The position numbers and the translations under genes were made by a program. The notes below the pieces were generated by a model. It was not told the origin of the DNA, did no database searches, and worked only from the letters and a program-made list of their open reading frames with translations. Of a stretch of 64,000 nt of DNA, positions 46,369-57,380 are shown piece by piece. The DNA comes from Desmodus rotundus (taxonomy: Eukaryota; Chordata; Mammalia; Chiroptera; Phyllostomidae). The stretch spans positions 6,801,342-6,865,341 of the forward strand of contig NC_071399.1 of assembly GCF_022682495.2 (NCBI RefSeq), read 5' to 3'. Within the stretch, counting starts at the first letter, position 1; each line of letters begins with the position of its first letter.

Positions 46369-46815
46369 AACTTCACTGGGGTGACATTGGTTGATAAGAT
46401 GATATATGTTTCAAGTGAACATTGCTACAATACATGACCTGGATGTTGCACTGTGTGTCCAGCCCCCAAAGTCAAATCATCTTCTCTCATCTTGCTACTC
46501 CCCACCCACCTTCCCTCTGGTATCCACCTTACTGTTTGTCTGCGTCTGTGAGTTTCAGTTTTATATCCCACATATGAGTGAAATCAGGTGGTCCTTAGAT
46601 TTTTCTGACTTATTTTGCTTAGCATGAGATTCTCGAGGTCCATGTGTGTTGTCACAAATGGCAGTATTTCACCTGTTCTTATAGCTGAGCAGTGTCCCAT
46701 TTTGTATGCACCCCGTCTTCTTCATCCAGCCATCCATCAAAGGGCACTTTGGGTTAGACACCGTGAATGATGCTGCCGTGAACTTCAGGGTGCACATACG
46801 TTTGCGAATAAAGGC
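46369..46815 (-). mobile_element. L1 3' UTR and ORF2 end, antisense
   Basis: TTCACTGGGGTGACATTGGT, TGATAAGATGATATATGTTT, CAATACATGACCTGGATGTT, CACTGTGTGTCCAGCCCCCA, then TCCCACATATGAGTGAAATC, ATTTTGCTTAGCATGAGATT, CATCCAGCCATCCATCAAAG and GTGAATGATGCTGCCGTGAA follow the antisense 3' end of bat-type L1. It is 5'-truncated and moderately diverged, with a deletion relative to that pattern in the UTR. Confidence 0.75.
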
Positions 46816-46999
46816 TTGCATTCAGCGACAGTTCCTTCCACGTGCTCGGCTTTGCCTAATGCAGCCTGCAAAAACCAGGCCACGGGAGCCAAAGCCAGAA
46901 CCAGCACTGTGGTCTCTCTTGGCACCATTTCTCTTGCAGGAGTTGATGATGCTGGGCAGCTGAGGATGAGGACAATAGGACAATAAAGCTGTCGCCTCG

Positions 47000-47185
47000 T
47001 GTTAACTGAATGCAGACTGTGGACCAGGCACTGTTCTTGATACTGCCCATGCAATTAATTACCCACGGAATCTCACCATCTCCCTCTGAAGTGGTATCAT
47101 AATCACTCCCAGTTTATGAAGGAAGGAACTGAAGTACAGATACATTGAGTAACTTGCCCAAGGTCACACAACTCTGCTCTTATTG
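47000..47185 (-). repeat. MIR SINE, antisense
   Basis: GACCAGGCACTGTTCTTGAT, GCAATTAATTACCCACGGAA, AGTTTATGAAGGAAGGAACT, GAAGTACAGATACATTGAGT and AACTTGCCCAAGGTCACACA form one of the best antisense MIR matches in the window. Confidence 0.8.
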
Positions 47186-47479
47186 CCATGGGAATAACTG
47201 CTCATCAGACACCCAAAAGGTCATCTGCTCTTTGCAACAGTGGCCTCTCTTGAGCACACTGGAGGAAGTCCATCAGGGCTGAACTGAAGTGCCGGAGACA
47301 CCTCCCCTGCCTAAACCTGTCAGTGTCCTGGGACTGCATGCATCTGTCTGCCAGCTCCAGGTGCTTCCTGCCACATGGATCCCCCATTAGTAATTAGGAC
47401 ATCTTTCCCTTTCTCTTGTTTTTGAGATTCTAAATGCTCTTGTTCAAGGTTCTAATGCTTCAGACCCCAGAGGCCATTT

Positions 47480-47720
47480 ATCTGCTTATTAATTTACTGA
47501 CCATTTCCTGGGGGCCAGTGCTGTTCTGTCTAGTCGCAGTGCTGAGCTGGATAGAATACATCCCTGTGGGAGGTGGTCAGAGCCTCGGGGCATGGGGCGG
47601 GCAGGGAACCAAGAAGTACAGTTTTTAAGGAACAGCAACTGTCCTGAAACCCACAAGGAGCAGCTCTGTGTCCTGAGGGACAATGAGAGGTGGAGGAAGG
47701 GTGCAGATGGGGTTCTCTTG
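47480..47720 (-). repeat. L2 LINE fragment, antisense
   Basis: TTAATTTACTGACCATTTCC, TGGGGGCCAGTGCTGTTCTG, then GATAGAATACATCCCTGTGG fits the antisense L2 start ('ttattgagcacctactatgtgccaggcactgtgctagg...ggata'). Diverged; overlapping frames on both strands (up to 108 codons) are meaningless. Confidence 0.4.
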
Positions 47721-49590
47721 GGAACTGTTTGGAGGAGAGCTGGCTGCCACTGTTGGCAAAAGGGCATGTCTCTCAACGAGGGATGAGGAGTGGGGGGTGA
47801 GGATCCAGTGCCTCTTAGTGAGTGTGGCCTGGGTGATTACAGGTCTGCAAGATGCTGAGAAGCTGGTGGGAGGTTTCTTTAACAAATCCGCAAAGGTACT
47901 TAAATTAATGGTTTTTAAAAGGCTGATGCCAGTATCCAAACAACATCCTTTGATCTCGGAATCACAACCTCTGGGTTTGATCGGGTCACTTTCTTTTCAC
48001 TTTTCCTAAGTTTTACAGAGTCGTGGATGCTACAAGATTAATGTTAAGTCAAACTGGCTGTCTGAGCTCACAAGAATGAGAGGAATGTCATGTCATGAAT
48101 CTGTTTATGTTAATTGTCCTGATCATTAGCAATGACTTGTGTGCTTGCACATAGCTGTTGGTATCAACTGGCCGGCAAGCTCCGAATGCATATACCCGTC
48201 CCACCAAGGCCTGTGTGTGCACCTCGCATCTGAAAAAGCAACAGATAAGTGACTGGAACCATTGAGGAGCAGGTCGGACTAAACTAGATACAATGCGATA
48301 CGTGGACTGTTACCAGATTCAGAGGTAGTAAACGTGCTTGCTATAACTAGGGGAACTGAGTCATATGTGGGAGTAGTCTGTTTTATTTGAGGTATAAAAA
48401 TGATCTGTTACCAAATTATCCATATTTTCAGAGTCTAATCAAGGCTACTAACCTCTGCTTATTACACATGCAAATATCTTATTTAGTGATATAAGTGATA
48501 GGCCACTGCAAAAGGGTAGGCTCTTTGAAGCTTCTACATATTTTCTCTATAAAAGTGCGTATTCCATTAAAGACCCTTTTCAAGTTCACTATTTAAGCTT
48601 CATCTAGCTTCATCATACATTATAATTAGCAAGGGAATTTCGGTCTTCTTGGATTTACAGCCAAAGAAAAGCTAAAACAATACAAGTATCACCAGGAATG
48701 TCTTTTCTTCTGAAGAAAGCCAGTTCCGAGTGACTGGGAGTAGACTACACCCATACGACCAAATGTACAATTCTAGAATTTGCCCATCACTCGCAGTTCC
48801 CTGGGGCTGAAGTTATCTTTTGTAATTGCTTGAGAACCAATCCAGTGTCCTCTGTCAGATCTAACTAGATGAATACCACATTCCAGCCAACAGATGCAAG
48901 AAACCAGAGCTGTATGACTTTGAACCTGAAAAAATTACTGTCCTCAAGTCCACGTACTTCATACTACAGGAGTGATGTAGAGTCGTTCTAAAGCACAGGG
49001 GAGAACTGTGCATAAAATCCCCCTTAACTGACTTTCCCCTTCGGGTTAATGTTGTATAGTCATAAGCAGCATGCAAGGAGCCTTTATTAATAGATCACTA
49101 CTGCATGCAGAAGCCTGGCCGTGCCTACTCCCTAAAGTTTACTACTAAGGAAACCTGAACATTAAAAACAATAATAATAATGATATGATTAATATTGAAT
49201 CGTGGCACTCTTTTCCCCCTTGCCTTAGAAAGACAACCAGACAGTTTGAAAGGAAGTAAATGAAAAATGCAAAATCCCTGCGTCATGGAACAGCACCATT
49301 GATTAGAGAAGCAAGTTCACCGCATAGTTACTAAAGGGTACAGGCAGCAATAGAACAGTAGAAAGTGAACAGTTCTGTGCAGTAGAAGTGCGTAGAGAAA
49401 AAATAAGCCAGAAGGATCTTTCAGGAGTTCTTCACAATAATTTGCTATCTCTGTGGTGGGATTATAAAGGTAGGGGGACATTTTCTATATTTCTTAAAAA
49501 TGCAGCATTGACCATGAATTGCTTTCCTAATTAGGAAATAATTTTAAGGCAAAAGTACATGCAAATTAAATGTACTATTCTACCACGTTT
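47720..49590. other. Unique DNA
   Basis: No confident repeat or gene. 48460-49080 is repeat-free and may border the conserved-looking domain that follows. Confidence 0.35.
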
Positions 49591-50240
49591 TTTTGCATAA
49601 GAAGAAAAACTCCTCTGCTAATTTCTTCTTAATAATTAATTAGAAGATACGTTCTGTCCTATTTTTCAGTGTCTCCAGCATCCAGGAGCAAGCCTGACGA
49701 AGCCAGTCTGCACTCTCGGCTGCAGTATTGATTCTCGCTGGCTTGTCTTTTCCATTTCAGTGATCACGGTGGGCAGAGCAGTGGAAATAAGTTATGTAAA
49801 AGGTTTCCGCCTAGTTGTTGTTTTAATTAATCTGGGTCCCTGAATGACACCCAGGCTTAATCGGGTGGTATGGAACCTGTCGCTGTTAAGTAATTGGTTT
49901 GAACCCAAACGCAGGTTGTGATCAAAAGTTGTCACCGTCCAGTGACTACTCATTGGCCCATGCGAAATGGGTCGGTGGGCTCGGTCTAGCCCCTCGCAGA
50001 CCAGTGCCGGTCTCATGAAAAGCATTACATAAAGTAGCACTAATTGCTTGACATTCTCAGCACGAAAGAGTGGATAAAAAGATTGAAATCTAAAATGGCC
50101 TTCCCAGTTAGGCCGTAGGGGTAAAAATGGGCCACACGGCCTGCAAGGATTTCTGGTGGCCGCCGTTGGCGCTAGAGTGGGAAGACAGAAGTCCATTCCC
50201 AGAGATCTTAGCGTGACCTCTATTCCTAGGCAGGGGGAGC
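49590..50240. promoter_or_regulatory. Candidate conserved non-coding block, CpG-retaining
   Basis: A 650-base repeat-free stretch with about twenty CpGs, and clear transcription-factor-like words: AATAATTAATTAGAAG (49629-49644), TTTTAATTAATCTGGGTCCC, CAGGCTTAATCGGGTGG (PITX/OTX-like TAATC), GTGATCAAAAGTTG (TCF/LEF-like) and AGCACTAATTGCTTGAC. The 161-codon minus frame (49792-50277) has no domain and ends against a TAAT cluster, so I read it as chance. This is the best enhancer candidate in the window, by texture only. Confidence 0.4.
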
Positions 50241-50450
50241 TGAACCTAAGGAAATGCAAACTTCTGTAGACTTCCAAAATCTTCAGCCTTACCTCCTCAC
50301 AATCCTGTCTTTTTACTCAGATGTCCCTGGGGAAATGGAGCAAAGATATTTTACCAAAAGGCAACAGACTGAAACTGATTTTGCTAAACCTTTTAAAAAA
50401 TTCTCAGAAGATCTCATTTCATTATTACCAAACAGTGTGTGTTCATCACT
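50240..50450. other. Unique DNA between candidate blocks
   Basis: No repeat recognised. The 66-codon frame at 50254-50454 has no domain. Confidence 0.3.
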
Positions 50451-50870
50451 TTAATTATAGGAGAAATCGATAGGGCATGTAGAAGTACACGGCATATTTT
50501 ACCCGACGCTGGCACTTGTTCACTTTATTAAGCATGCCTTTCTGAGCAGAGAGAGCGGCTGCAGCTAACCAAAAGCCTGAGTATCAGAGAGCAAAGATTT
50601 CTCTTGCACTCAATTTATCTCATGTGTGGTGCCTTCGCCATTGCAAGCAGCATGTTTTCAGTAAATGAAACTGAAAACAAATTGAAAAGGCAATAATGGA
50701 TGCATTCACTGATTAGTGCAACCAAGCAGATTACTAATTCACAAATATTGGAACTAGCACTGATTGAGATGAATGAATTTCTCATAATTTGATAATGCAA
50801 ATCACGCTAACGGCGGAGACCTCCGGTAATCAGTGGCAGTAGAAGAATTCCTATGTATGCCAACTGATAG
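50450..50870. promoter_or_regulatory. Candidate conserved non-coding block with POU octamer
   Basis: Repeat-free; carries ATCGAT (50466-50471), GGCAATAATGG, GATTAGTGCAACC, CAGATTACTAATTCAC, CTCATAATTTG and a perfect octamer ATGCAAAT at 50795-50802, followed by CACGCTAACGGCGGAG. The clustering of TAAT, SOX-like and POU words over 400 bases resembles neural or developmental enhancers. Inference from sequence texture. Confidence 0.38.
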
Positions 50871-51640
50871 ATGCAACGTTGAGAGAGCTATTTATCTTGG
50901 TGCTTTATTCAAAATCTTTTCTACCTTCTGTGGTATTTATTATTTACTCTGTGTCTCTTTATCTTTTATATGTTATAAATGAACTCCTCTCTTCTGAAGG
51001 AGATTGGATGCCTGGGATTATGGCAGCTAAATTTTGCAATTTAATAATTCTATTTTTATCAGGTATATTTAAATATGTGATGCATTGGAGATGTAGCAGC
51101 AGTTTTAAATATTTAGTAAATCTTAGTAGAAGCATTTTTCAAAATTTATCTCTTACAAAAAATAACAACTGGCAACATCACTTCATCACAAAAAACAAGC
51201 AAGAAAAATACAAACCTGTTTTTAAATAAAAATCTCCAATGAAATGCCTTTCTATCTAGAACTTCTGGACAGGTAAAATGTACTACTTAAGACATAGTTT
51301 AAGTAGCTCTATAATTCCAAACTTCTACCATGAAGCTTCATTAAAGTATATAAATTAGTACTATTGTCAGAGATGGCATTAAGTATTCAATAAGAGTAGA
51401 CTTAATGCAATTAATAGCAATTAAAATTATACTTTTATGATGTCAGCCACCAGCATTGTAAAGACATAATTGCCTGTAAGGACTTTCGTACCATATTTAT
51501 CCTCTAAAACTGTCCAATTTATATGAAAAATGCCAAAAACATAGCCCATATGGGTACCATTATCTTCTCGGATTTTTCGAAGTCATCTGTCTTATCCAGC
51601 ATGTGCACATTAGGCTAATTTGCTTTAATTAGTTTTTTTC
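50870..51640. other. Unique AT-rich DNA
   Basis: Contains a 116-codon plus frame (50879-51229) rich in L, F, S and I with one hydrophobic stretch near residues 15-40. It has no recognisable family, its base composition is that of surrounding AT-rich DNA, and no neighbouring exons are seen, so I do not call it a gene. Confidence 0.35.
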
Positions 51641-52140
51641 TCATTTTGTTAATAGGCGTGTTGGTGTGAAGTTTTTATTTCAGAGGTACAGATGCTAACT
51701 TTCCTCTTTCTGTTGCTGTTAAGCGGTCCGTCTACTTTGGGATAAGCTGGACTCAACCACTTGACAGGGATCTTTCTTCACAATACTAGATGCTACACCT
51801 TATCCAGCACAAAAGCTAGGCTGCTATTAGAGTCATAGGGAGCATCTCGAATTCTTGCTAATTAAGTAGTAGTGAAATATGGAGGAACAGTGTAGCTCTC
51901 TCTGCCGTGGCACGGCAATGCCGCGTAGCCAGAGTGCATTAGATGAGCTAAGGCACTGATTGCAGAACGCAGTCACTTGTGACTCCTCGAAGCAGTCACA
52001 AGAATTACCGCGAATGTGGACGAGAGTCCTGCGTGTCAGCCAGGAGGCATCCAGAATGAGAAACGCTTTTAGTTCCCATACCCAGTCCTGCTGCGCACCT
52101 CGGGCTCTCGAGACACTGAATAGACACTGAACACTGATTG
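51640..52140. promoter_or_regulatory. Candidate conserved non-coding block
   Basis: Repeat-free, with AGCGGTCCGTCTACTTTGGG, ACACCTTATCCAGCACAAAA, TTGCTAATTAAGTAGTAGTG (51856-51875), GGCACGGCAATGCCGCGTAG and CTGCGCACCTCGGGC. CpGs are retained in the 3' half. Same reasoning and same limits as the two blocks upstream; together they make a 2.5-kb cluster. Confidence 0.35.
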
Positions 52141-53000
52141 ATTGAAGTGATTGTATTAATTCTTATTATCCATTCTCTTGCTTGTAAAATTGTCCAATGG
52201 TGAACTCCTACAAAGTTTATTATAAAAATAATGACATACATACAAAGAGCAAAACATATACTTAAAAATGTTGGCTCTCTGGGGACAGAAGTTTTTTACA
52301 CAAGTTATTTAGAGGAGTCAGCAGAATTCCCATGTGAAGCTTAGAGAATTTAGGGGGAAATATTAAGAGTGGGTTTGCTTGTTTGTCCATGTGATTAATG
52401 TACTCAGTTTGTATGTATGTCTTTACATCATGAAAGATATTTATTATATTCATACAATTATTTTCTGTTATTAATTTTCCACTTTTAATATATGTATGCT
52501 GTCATCATGAAATAAACTTTGTAAATCCATGCAATCTTACAATTGTAAGATTGTAGAAATTATAGAATTTATTTAAAAGAAGTACATTGTGTTCCAATAA
52601 GCAATAAAATAATGATCAGGTTCGTTCAGGGTAGTTTCTTTCTGTAAGTTTTTCTCATAGAGAGTGCAAGCTGGATGGTGGAGAGAGTAATGAAAGGAAT
52701 AAAAATCAAATTTTTCAGATGTCTGAATAGCAAGGAAATACCATAAAAGTGTTGTTAAAATACATGATTATGTTAAATATGATGTGGTTTACATAGTTTA
52801 TTTTATTCTCAACATAGAGAAATATATTTCTTTGAACATCTGCCTCTCAATAAAAAGACATACTCTCTGGGTGGTAATACAGAATAGTTTAGGAGCTTCC
52901 TGAAAAACCTGCTTCTGTTGTTTTCTTGTCGCTTTGTTTTTTGGTAAACTCCATTTGTACTCTACAAGGCTTGAATTGTTTCCCCGAGGCAGCCAATAGG
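52140..53000. other. Unique AT-rich DNA with a 22-nt palindrome
   Basis: A perfect 22-nt palindrome centred on AATT lies at 52532-52553. No repeat family or gene recognised. Short frames at 52005-52453 are featureless. Confidence 0.45.
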
Positions 53001-53720
53001 TGTATTGATAAGATCTATAAATTGAACATTGCCACGTAACTAAAAAATAATTAAGAAATCTAAAACATTGAAAGCAGCAAAGACTCTATTGCATGTTTGA
53101 TCCTGTTTAACTGTTAGTCTCTGAGATTAAAGTGGCTTTCACAGGCAAGCATGTTTAGCAACAACAAGCAAAGTAACAGAAAGTGGAATAAATTAGGATG
53201 TAATGGTCCTTCACAGCCAGCCTATCACATAAGCCTTTCAGAAACAATTGGAATGTAACTAGTTTTTCTGTATTCCTTTTGTCTCCATTGTATTATAAAG
53301 CATAGTGGTTACCAGTCATTGGAATTGAATTACCCTTGTTTATATTTAGCTCCCTGTTTCTAGGAAAAATAGAATGAGTTACATATCTGCTGTTGCCCCG
53401 TTTGTTGAGCGAACACACACGCTAAGATGGTTGTTCAGTACCGGTGGGATGAGTGCAGGACAGCAGCGCTGTGGAAAAAATGTGCCTGGGAGCAGCCTGC
53501 AACAAATGTAAGCACAGATATTTCTCATTACCAGAAATTCTCAAAACCGCAACCAGGTTATATTCCAGAAGGCATTTATATGGAAATTGATTGTTTAGGT
53601 ATATAATTTCCCATAGAAACTATTTTAAATGGTCGTCCTAAGCTTAATTAACTCCAAATAGAATTGAATTCTGAAAACAATAGGCTGCATTCAGGAAAGG
53701 GCGGGACTATAGAGGGAGTT
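53000..53720. promoter_or_regulatory. Possible conserved non-coding stretch
   Basis: Repeat-free AT-rich DNA with several SOX-like ACAAT/ATTGT words (GAAACAATTGGAATG, CTCCATTGTATTATAAAG) and TTAATTAACTCC. Weaker than the 49.6-52.1 kb blocks. Confidence 0.22.
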
Positions 53721-53724
53721 TTTT

Positions 53725-53880
53725 TTAATTGAGCACTTACTATAGACTAGTTAGTCTCTGTGTTCTGTTTTTTATACCCATTTGCAGTCCTATGAGACAG
53801 ACAGCATAATTATGTCTACTTTATAGATGGCTAGATTGTCATCTGTTTCGGGATTGAAAACCAGATCTTCCTTCCTTGCC
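53725..53880 (-). repeat. MIR SINE, antisense
   Basis: AATTGAGCACTTACTATAGA, ATACCCATTTGCAGTCCTAT, GAGACAGACAGCATAATTAT and GTCTACTTTATAGATGGCTA follow antisense MIR. Confidence 0.65.
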
Positions 53881-54105
53881 TGAGACGTGGCCCAGATTTC
53901 AAACTAGTGAGTGGGATTTGTAGGAGGAAGCTGCTATTTCTTCTCGCAGGTCCCAGATGTCTCTGTAGACTAAGCTGCGTGTTGGTCTCCACAGTAATAC
54001 CTGGTTGGGCTATTCTCCGCTCCCTAAAGAACTAAACAATAGCTTCCCTTCTTCCTCAGGCAAACGCAACCACCCAGAGTGGCCTATCATGGACAGGTGT
54101 TGAGA
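53880..54105. other. Unclassified DNA
   Basis: Short interval with nothing recognised; it may belong to either flanking repeat. Confidence 0.3.
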
Positions 54106-54985
54106 GGGAAGCATTGACCCCTACTAATCACCTGCAACGCACCAGGCTTCATTAGAGAAGCCAGAGACACCTTAGTACAAACACAGCCTTCTGTCCTTCA
54201 ACCTGACCTTCTGGGGGAAGATAGGCAAGCAGAGAAACACATGAGGAGATAGCAAGTGGCCAGAGTTATACAGATAATAAAGGGCGAGGTGGCCGTTGGC
54301 AACAGGGAGAGAGGGAGGAGGAGGAATGGATGCACTTGAGTGATGGAATTATGGAGAACCTGCCCAGAAAGATGGATTTCAGCTGAGACTGATGACGAAG
54401 AGACAGCCGTTCTTAGACCTGGGCAGGGTGGGGCGGTGCTTACCAGCTGAAAACAGCAGGCAGATTGGGACAGGCAGGTGAAAGCCCCTATTGGTCTTTA
54501 AGAAATAAAAGGAAAGCCACCTTAGCAGAAGCAGAGTGAAAGGGGAAAGTGGAGGAGACTGAGCAGGGAAAGGCACACTCCCTGGTCGCCTCAGGAGCGG
54601 TTTTCAAGGAGAGGTCCTGATTTGATTTGATTTGCTCGTTTCCCATCATTATGTCTGCTGAGTGGAGAATGGGCGTTAGGGGCACAGGTAGAAGCGGGTG
54701 GAAAGGTCAGAGTGAGGGTCAACAGTGATGTAAACAAGGTCCTCACAGCGGCACACAAAGAAATGTTGAGGTTTGGATGGATGTTGGAGAAGAATGAACA
54801 GGGGTCAACAGGACTTGAGGGTACATTGGATCTGGGATCAAGAATGGCCACAGGTGTGTGGCCTGAAAGGCGGTTTAATGGGAGTGTTGACTGGGAGAGA
54901 AGAGCTGAGGAGGTGCTGGTTTGGACCCACTCTACCGAGGACTGGATTTTGATGGGGTTACATTCAACACATGGATGGCTGCTGT
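54105..54985 (-). repeat. L2 LINE, antisense
   Basis: Long antisense L2 text: CTGGGGGAAGATAGGCAAGC, GAGAACCTGCCCAGAAAGAT, GCCACCTTAGCAGAAGCAGA, TTATGTCTGCTGAGTGGAGA with ATGGGCGTTAGG (L2 'ggctgctgtgtggagaatgg'), GGTAGAAGCGGGTGGAAAGG. The 152-codon minus frame at 54591-55049 reads along the L2 sense strand but shows no reverse-transcriptase motif. Confidence 0.6.
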
Positions 54986-55860
54986 TGCTGTAAATCTCCT
55001 TTGAAACCAATAAGTTTTGATGCAAAGAAATCATTATTTTGGCCAGCATGATAATGAAGTAAAAAATGTAGGTCAGATATAGACTTTGGGGAAAGGCTAA
55101 AGGTCATGTTTCAGATAAGTCACACTCACTATGCGCGTTACTGTACTTTTCAAGTTGTTTCCATTTATTTCACTTCAGACATCACCAATTGCCTCACATC
55201 CCATGATTTCTAAACAACTGGACTTTACTGGTGTCAGACAGAGCCAAGATGGTAGTGGCCGTTTTATCTCAAGGGTTAATATTCAGTTCAGTCCCCAGAA
55301 GGAGGCTGCGTATGCAAATGCGAGGCCTTTCAAGGGAGAAGAAAAATATGGACCGCCTAAGTGGGATGGCTGTGTGCGTACTTGTACTTACTAATGTTCC
55401 TAAAGTACTGTCCACAGGATTTATGTTTAGTGTCCTGAGATTATTCTTGGCTTCATGGTCTCCCATGGGGAACACAGAAGCCTAGTTGCAGGGCTCTCTG
55501 TTAAAGATCTATTCCGTCTCACGGAAGGCCCAATCAACTCGCCAGGCAGGAATGAAACCGGATTGACATGTGTTTTTGCCAAAAGTAGAGAGGAAAAGTC
55601 AGAGACAGCGCATCTCACTGAGATAACCCACTGCCCACAGTTTGTCTTCCTGGGAATTTTAGGGTAAGCTGTGATGGACGTGTTTTATGGGTCACAACGT
55701 AAGTCAAGGCTCTGTGGCCCTTAGTTCATTGCTCTGTAAGCTGAGATAGCAGCACACACCTCCACCATCGAAATTTATTTTTAAGATTAATTGACAAGAA
55801 GGGACTAAGGTATTTCAAGGGCACAAAAAAGATGAAAGACAAACCACTCTCACTGCTTCA
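54985..55860. other. Unique DNA
   Basis: No confident repeat or gene. Overlapping frames at 55131-55667 (both strands) have no domain. Confidence 0.35.
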
Positions 55861-56048
55861 AGAACAAAGCTTATAATCGTGTTTAAACAATCCCATTTAT
55901 TTGTATAGAAACGCTGCTTTGTCTTTGCATTGAAAAGTTATGTAAGGTTTCACGATCTCATCAGGGCAAGATTCTCATCGCTCAAGGAATTGGTAGCCAA
56001 CTGGCCTCTCCAAGTTTTTGAAGCAGTATTGCTATTCGCTGCTAGCAT
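55860..56048. promoter_or_regulatory. Candidate conserved non-coding block, abutting an L1 tail
   Basis: Repeat-free, with AATCGTGTTTAAACAATCCC, TTATTTGTATAGAAACGCTG and GATCTCATCAGGGCAAGATT. It ends abruptly at the T-run of a retroposed fragment, which may have split it. Confidence 0.28.
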
Positions 56049-56108
56049 TCTTTTTTTTTTTTTAATTTTTATTGTTATTCAATTCCAGTTGTATGCCTTT
56101 TCTTTAAA
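56049..56108 (-). mobile_element. Very short L1 3' end with poly-A (as poly-T)
   Basis: A T-run of about 14, then AATTTTTATTGTTATTCAAT and TCCAGTTGTATGCCTTTTC, which match the antisense 3' terminus of a bat L1 ('aattttattgttattcaattacagttgt...'). Only about 45 bases of L1 are present, so it is an extremely truncated insertion. TSDs are not clear. Confidence 0.6.
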
Positions 56109-56109
56109 T

Positions 56110-56448
56110 CACTGGAGGACTGGAGGACGTGTAATAGGTTTTCTTTTGTCATGAACAGCTGATAAGAGGCATTGTCACTTCTTCACAAATGCATGCCCCT
56201 TTTTAAGATCATGCCGGCAGACCCCCAAAGTTTTTATCACCTGATAATGCCTACTGTCTCGTGTGTCAATTAGGAGGGATTTGTGCTCTGCTGGTGATGT
56301 CTGTGCTGACCTAAGAGGGGTCACTCCTATCCGCAGCAGTAGATGAGCATCATCTGTGGGGCTGGTTCTGAATATACTGAAAGAATCCTAGTAGGAAGCT
56401 CAAAATGGTGAGCGATTAGGCTTTGTGCTCTCCCCACCCCAAAATATC

Positions 56449-56450
<2 letters not shown>
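56110..56450. other. Unique DNA
   Basis: No repeat or gene recognised. Confidence 0.3.

Positions 56451-56451
<1 letters not shown>

Positions 56452-56532
<81 letters not shown>
56452..56532 (+). repeat. Compound (TG)n(GA)n microsatellite
   Basis: About 14 TG units (56452-56480) run directly into about 26 GA units (56481-56532). The uninterrupted length predicts high mutability, and the GA part can form triplex DNA. Confidence 0.97.
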
Positions 56533-56534
<2 letters not shown>

Positions 56535-56535
<1 letters not shown>

Positions 56536-56880
56536 AGAAAGAGAGAAAGATTCCCCTAGACCCTAGTGAGACATCAAAACCAGACTGTACCTATATGGCC
56601 TAACTGGGTAACCTTTCTCCTCTGTATAATGTGTGATTCGCTGTCTGGTTTCCTACTTGGTAATTTCTCAGTCACCAAGGCTCCGGGAGACTACTTCAGC
56701 CTGACCTGCCGATATAGCTCCACCTCAGATGTTGTTCAGTTCCCCCACGTGGAATAGCTCAGAACTCACCAGGTGCTCAATCATCATTAACTACTCTTCT
56801 TAGGACTGCTTACCCTACTCCCAATAACTGCATGTTTGCTTGCCCTGTTGTGGAAAAGCCCTGGCCCCTCTAGAGGTATC
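56535..56880. other. Unclassified DNA
   Basis: A 63-codon frame at 56566-56757 is without a recognisable domain. Nothing else seen. Confidence 0.3.
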
Positions 56881-56884
56881 TTGA

Positions 56885-57130
56885 AGCAGCATAGCATACT
56901 ACTTAAAATGTGGGCTTTTTATTGGATTGACCTGGTTATACTCCCAACCCCAAACAGCTATTAATTCTGTGAGTTTGGGAAAGTTACGTAACCTCTCTGA
57001 ACTTCAGTTACTTTTGCAAGTGTAAGATGGTTATAATAGAACACTGTTTTACCCAATTCCGGAAGAATTAGAAATACTAGATGGAAATCAGGTGAGAGAG
57101 CGCTTGGCTCAGGGTGAAATGCTAGTCACT
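56885..57130 (+). repeat. MIR SINE
   Basis: A nearly full sense MIR: AGCAGCATAGCATACTACTT, AATGTGGGCTTTTTATTGGA, CTGTGAGTTTGGGAAAGTTA, CGTAACCTCTCTGAACTTCA, GTTACTTTTGCAAGTGTAAG, ATGGTTATAATAGAACACTG and GAGAGCGCTTGGCTCAGGG. Confidence 0.8.
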
Positions 57131-57380
57131 ATTCCGGTCCCTATGGATGTGATTTTGATTTCCTGAGTCCTTCCTTCAGCCCAGATTTTGAACCCCTGTG
57201 ACAATTGCTGGATTTTCCTAGCACCAACAATCTTGCTCCTCATTCTGTTGTAGGAGGTGTCTGGTACTTTTCCCATAGTATCTTTGCCACAAGCATTTGT
57301 GTCACAAACATTGTCACCACATAACTAATTGACTCTAAGACAGCTTTGCTGTAAAAAAAAAAAAAGTAAAATCATATCTG

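Noticed and set aside
49792..50277. 161-codon minus frame in the CpG-retaining block
   Set aside because: No domain; the stretch has TF-site texture rather than codon structure. It would need a cross-species reading-frame test.
50879..51229. 116-codon frame with a hydrophobic segment
   Set aside because: Composition equals that of the AT-rich surroundings and no family is recognised.
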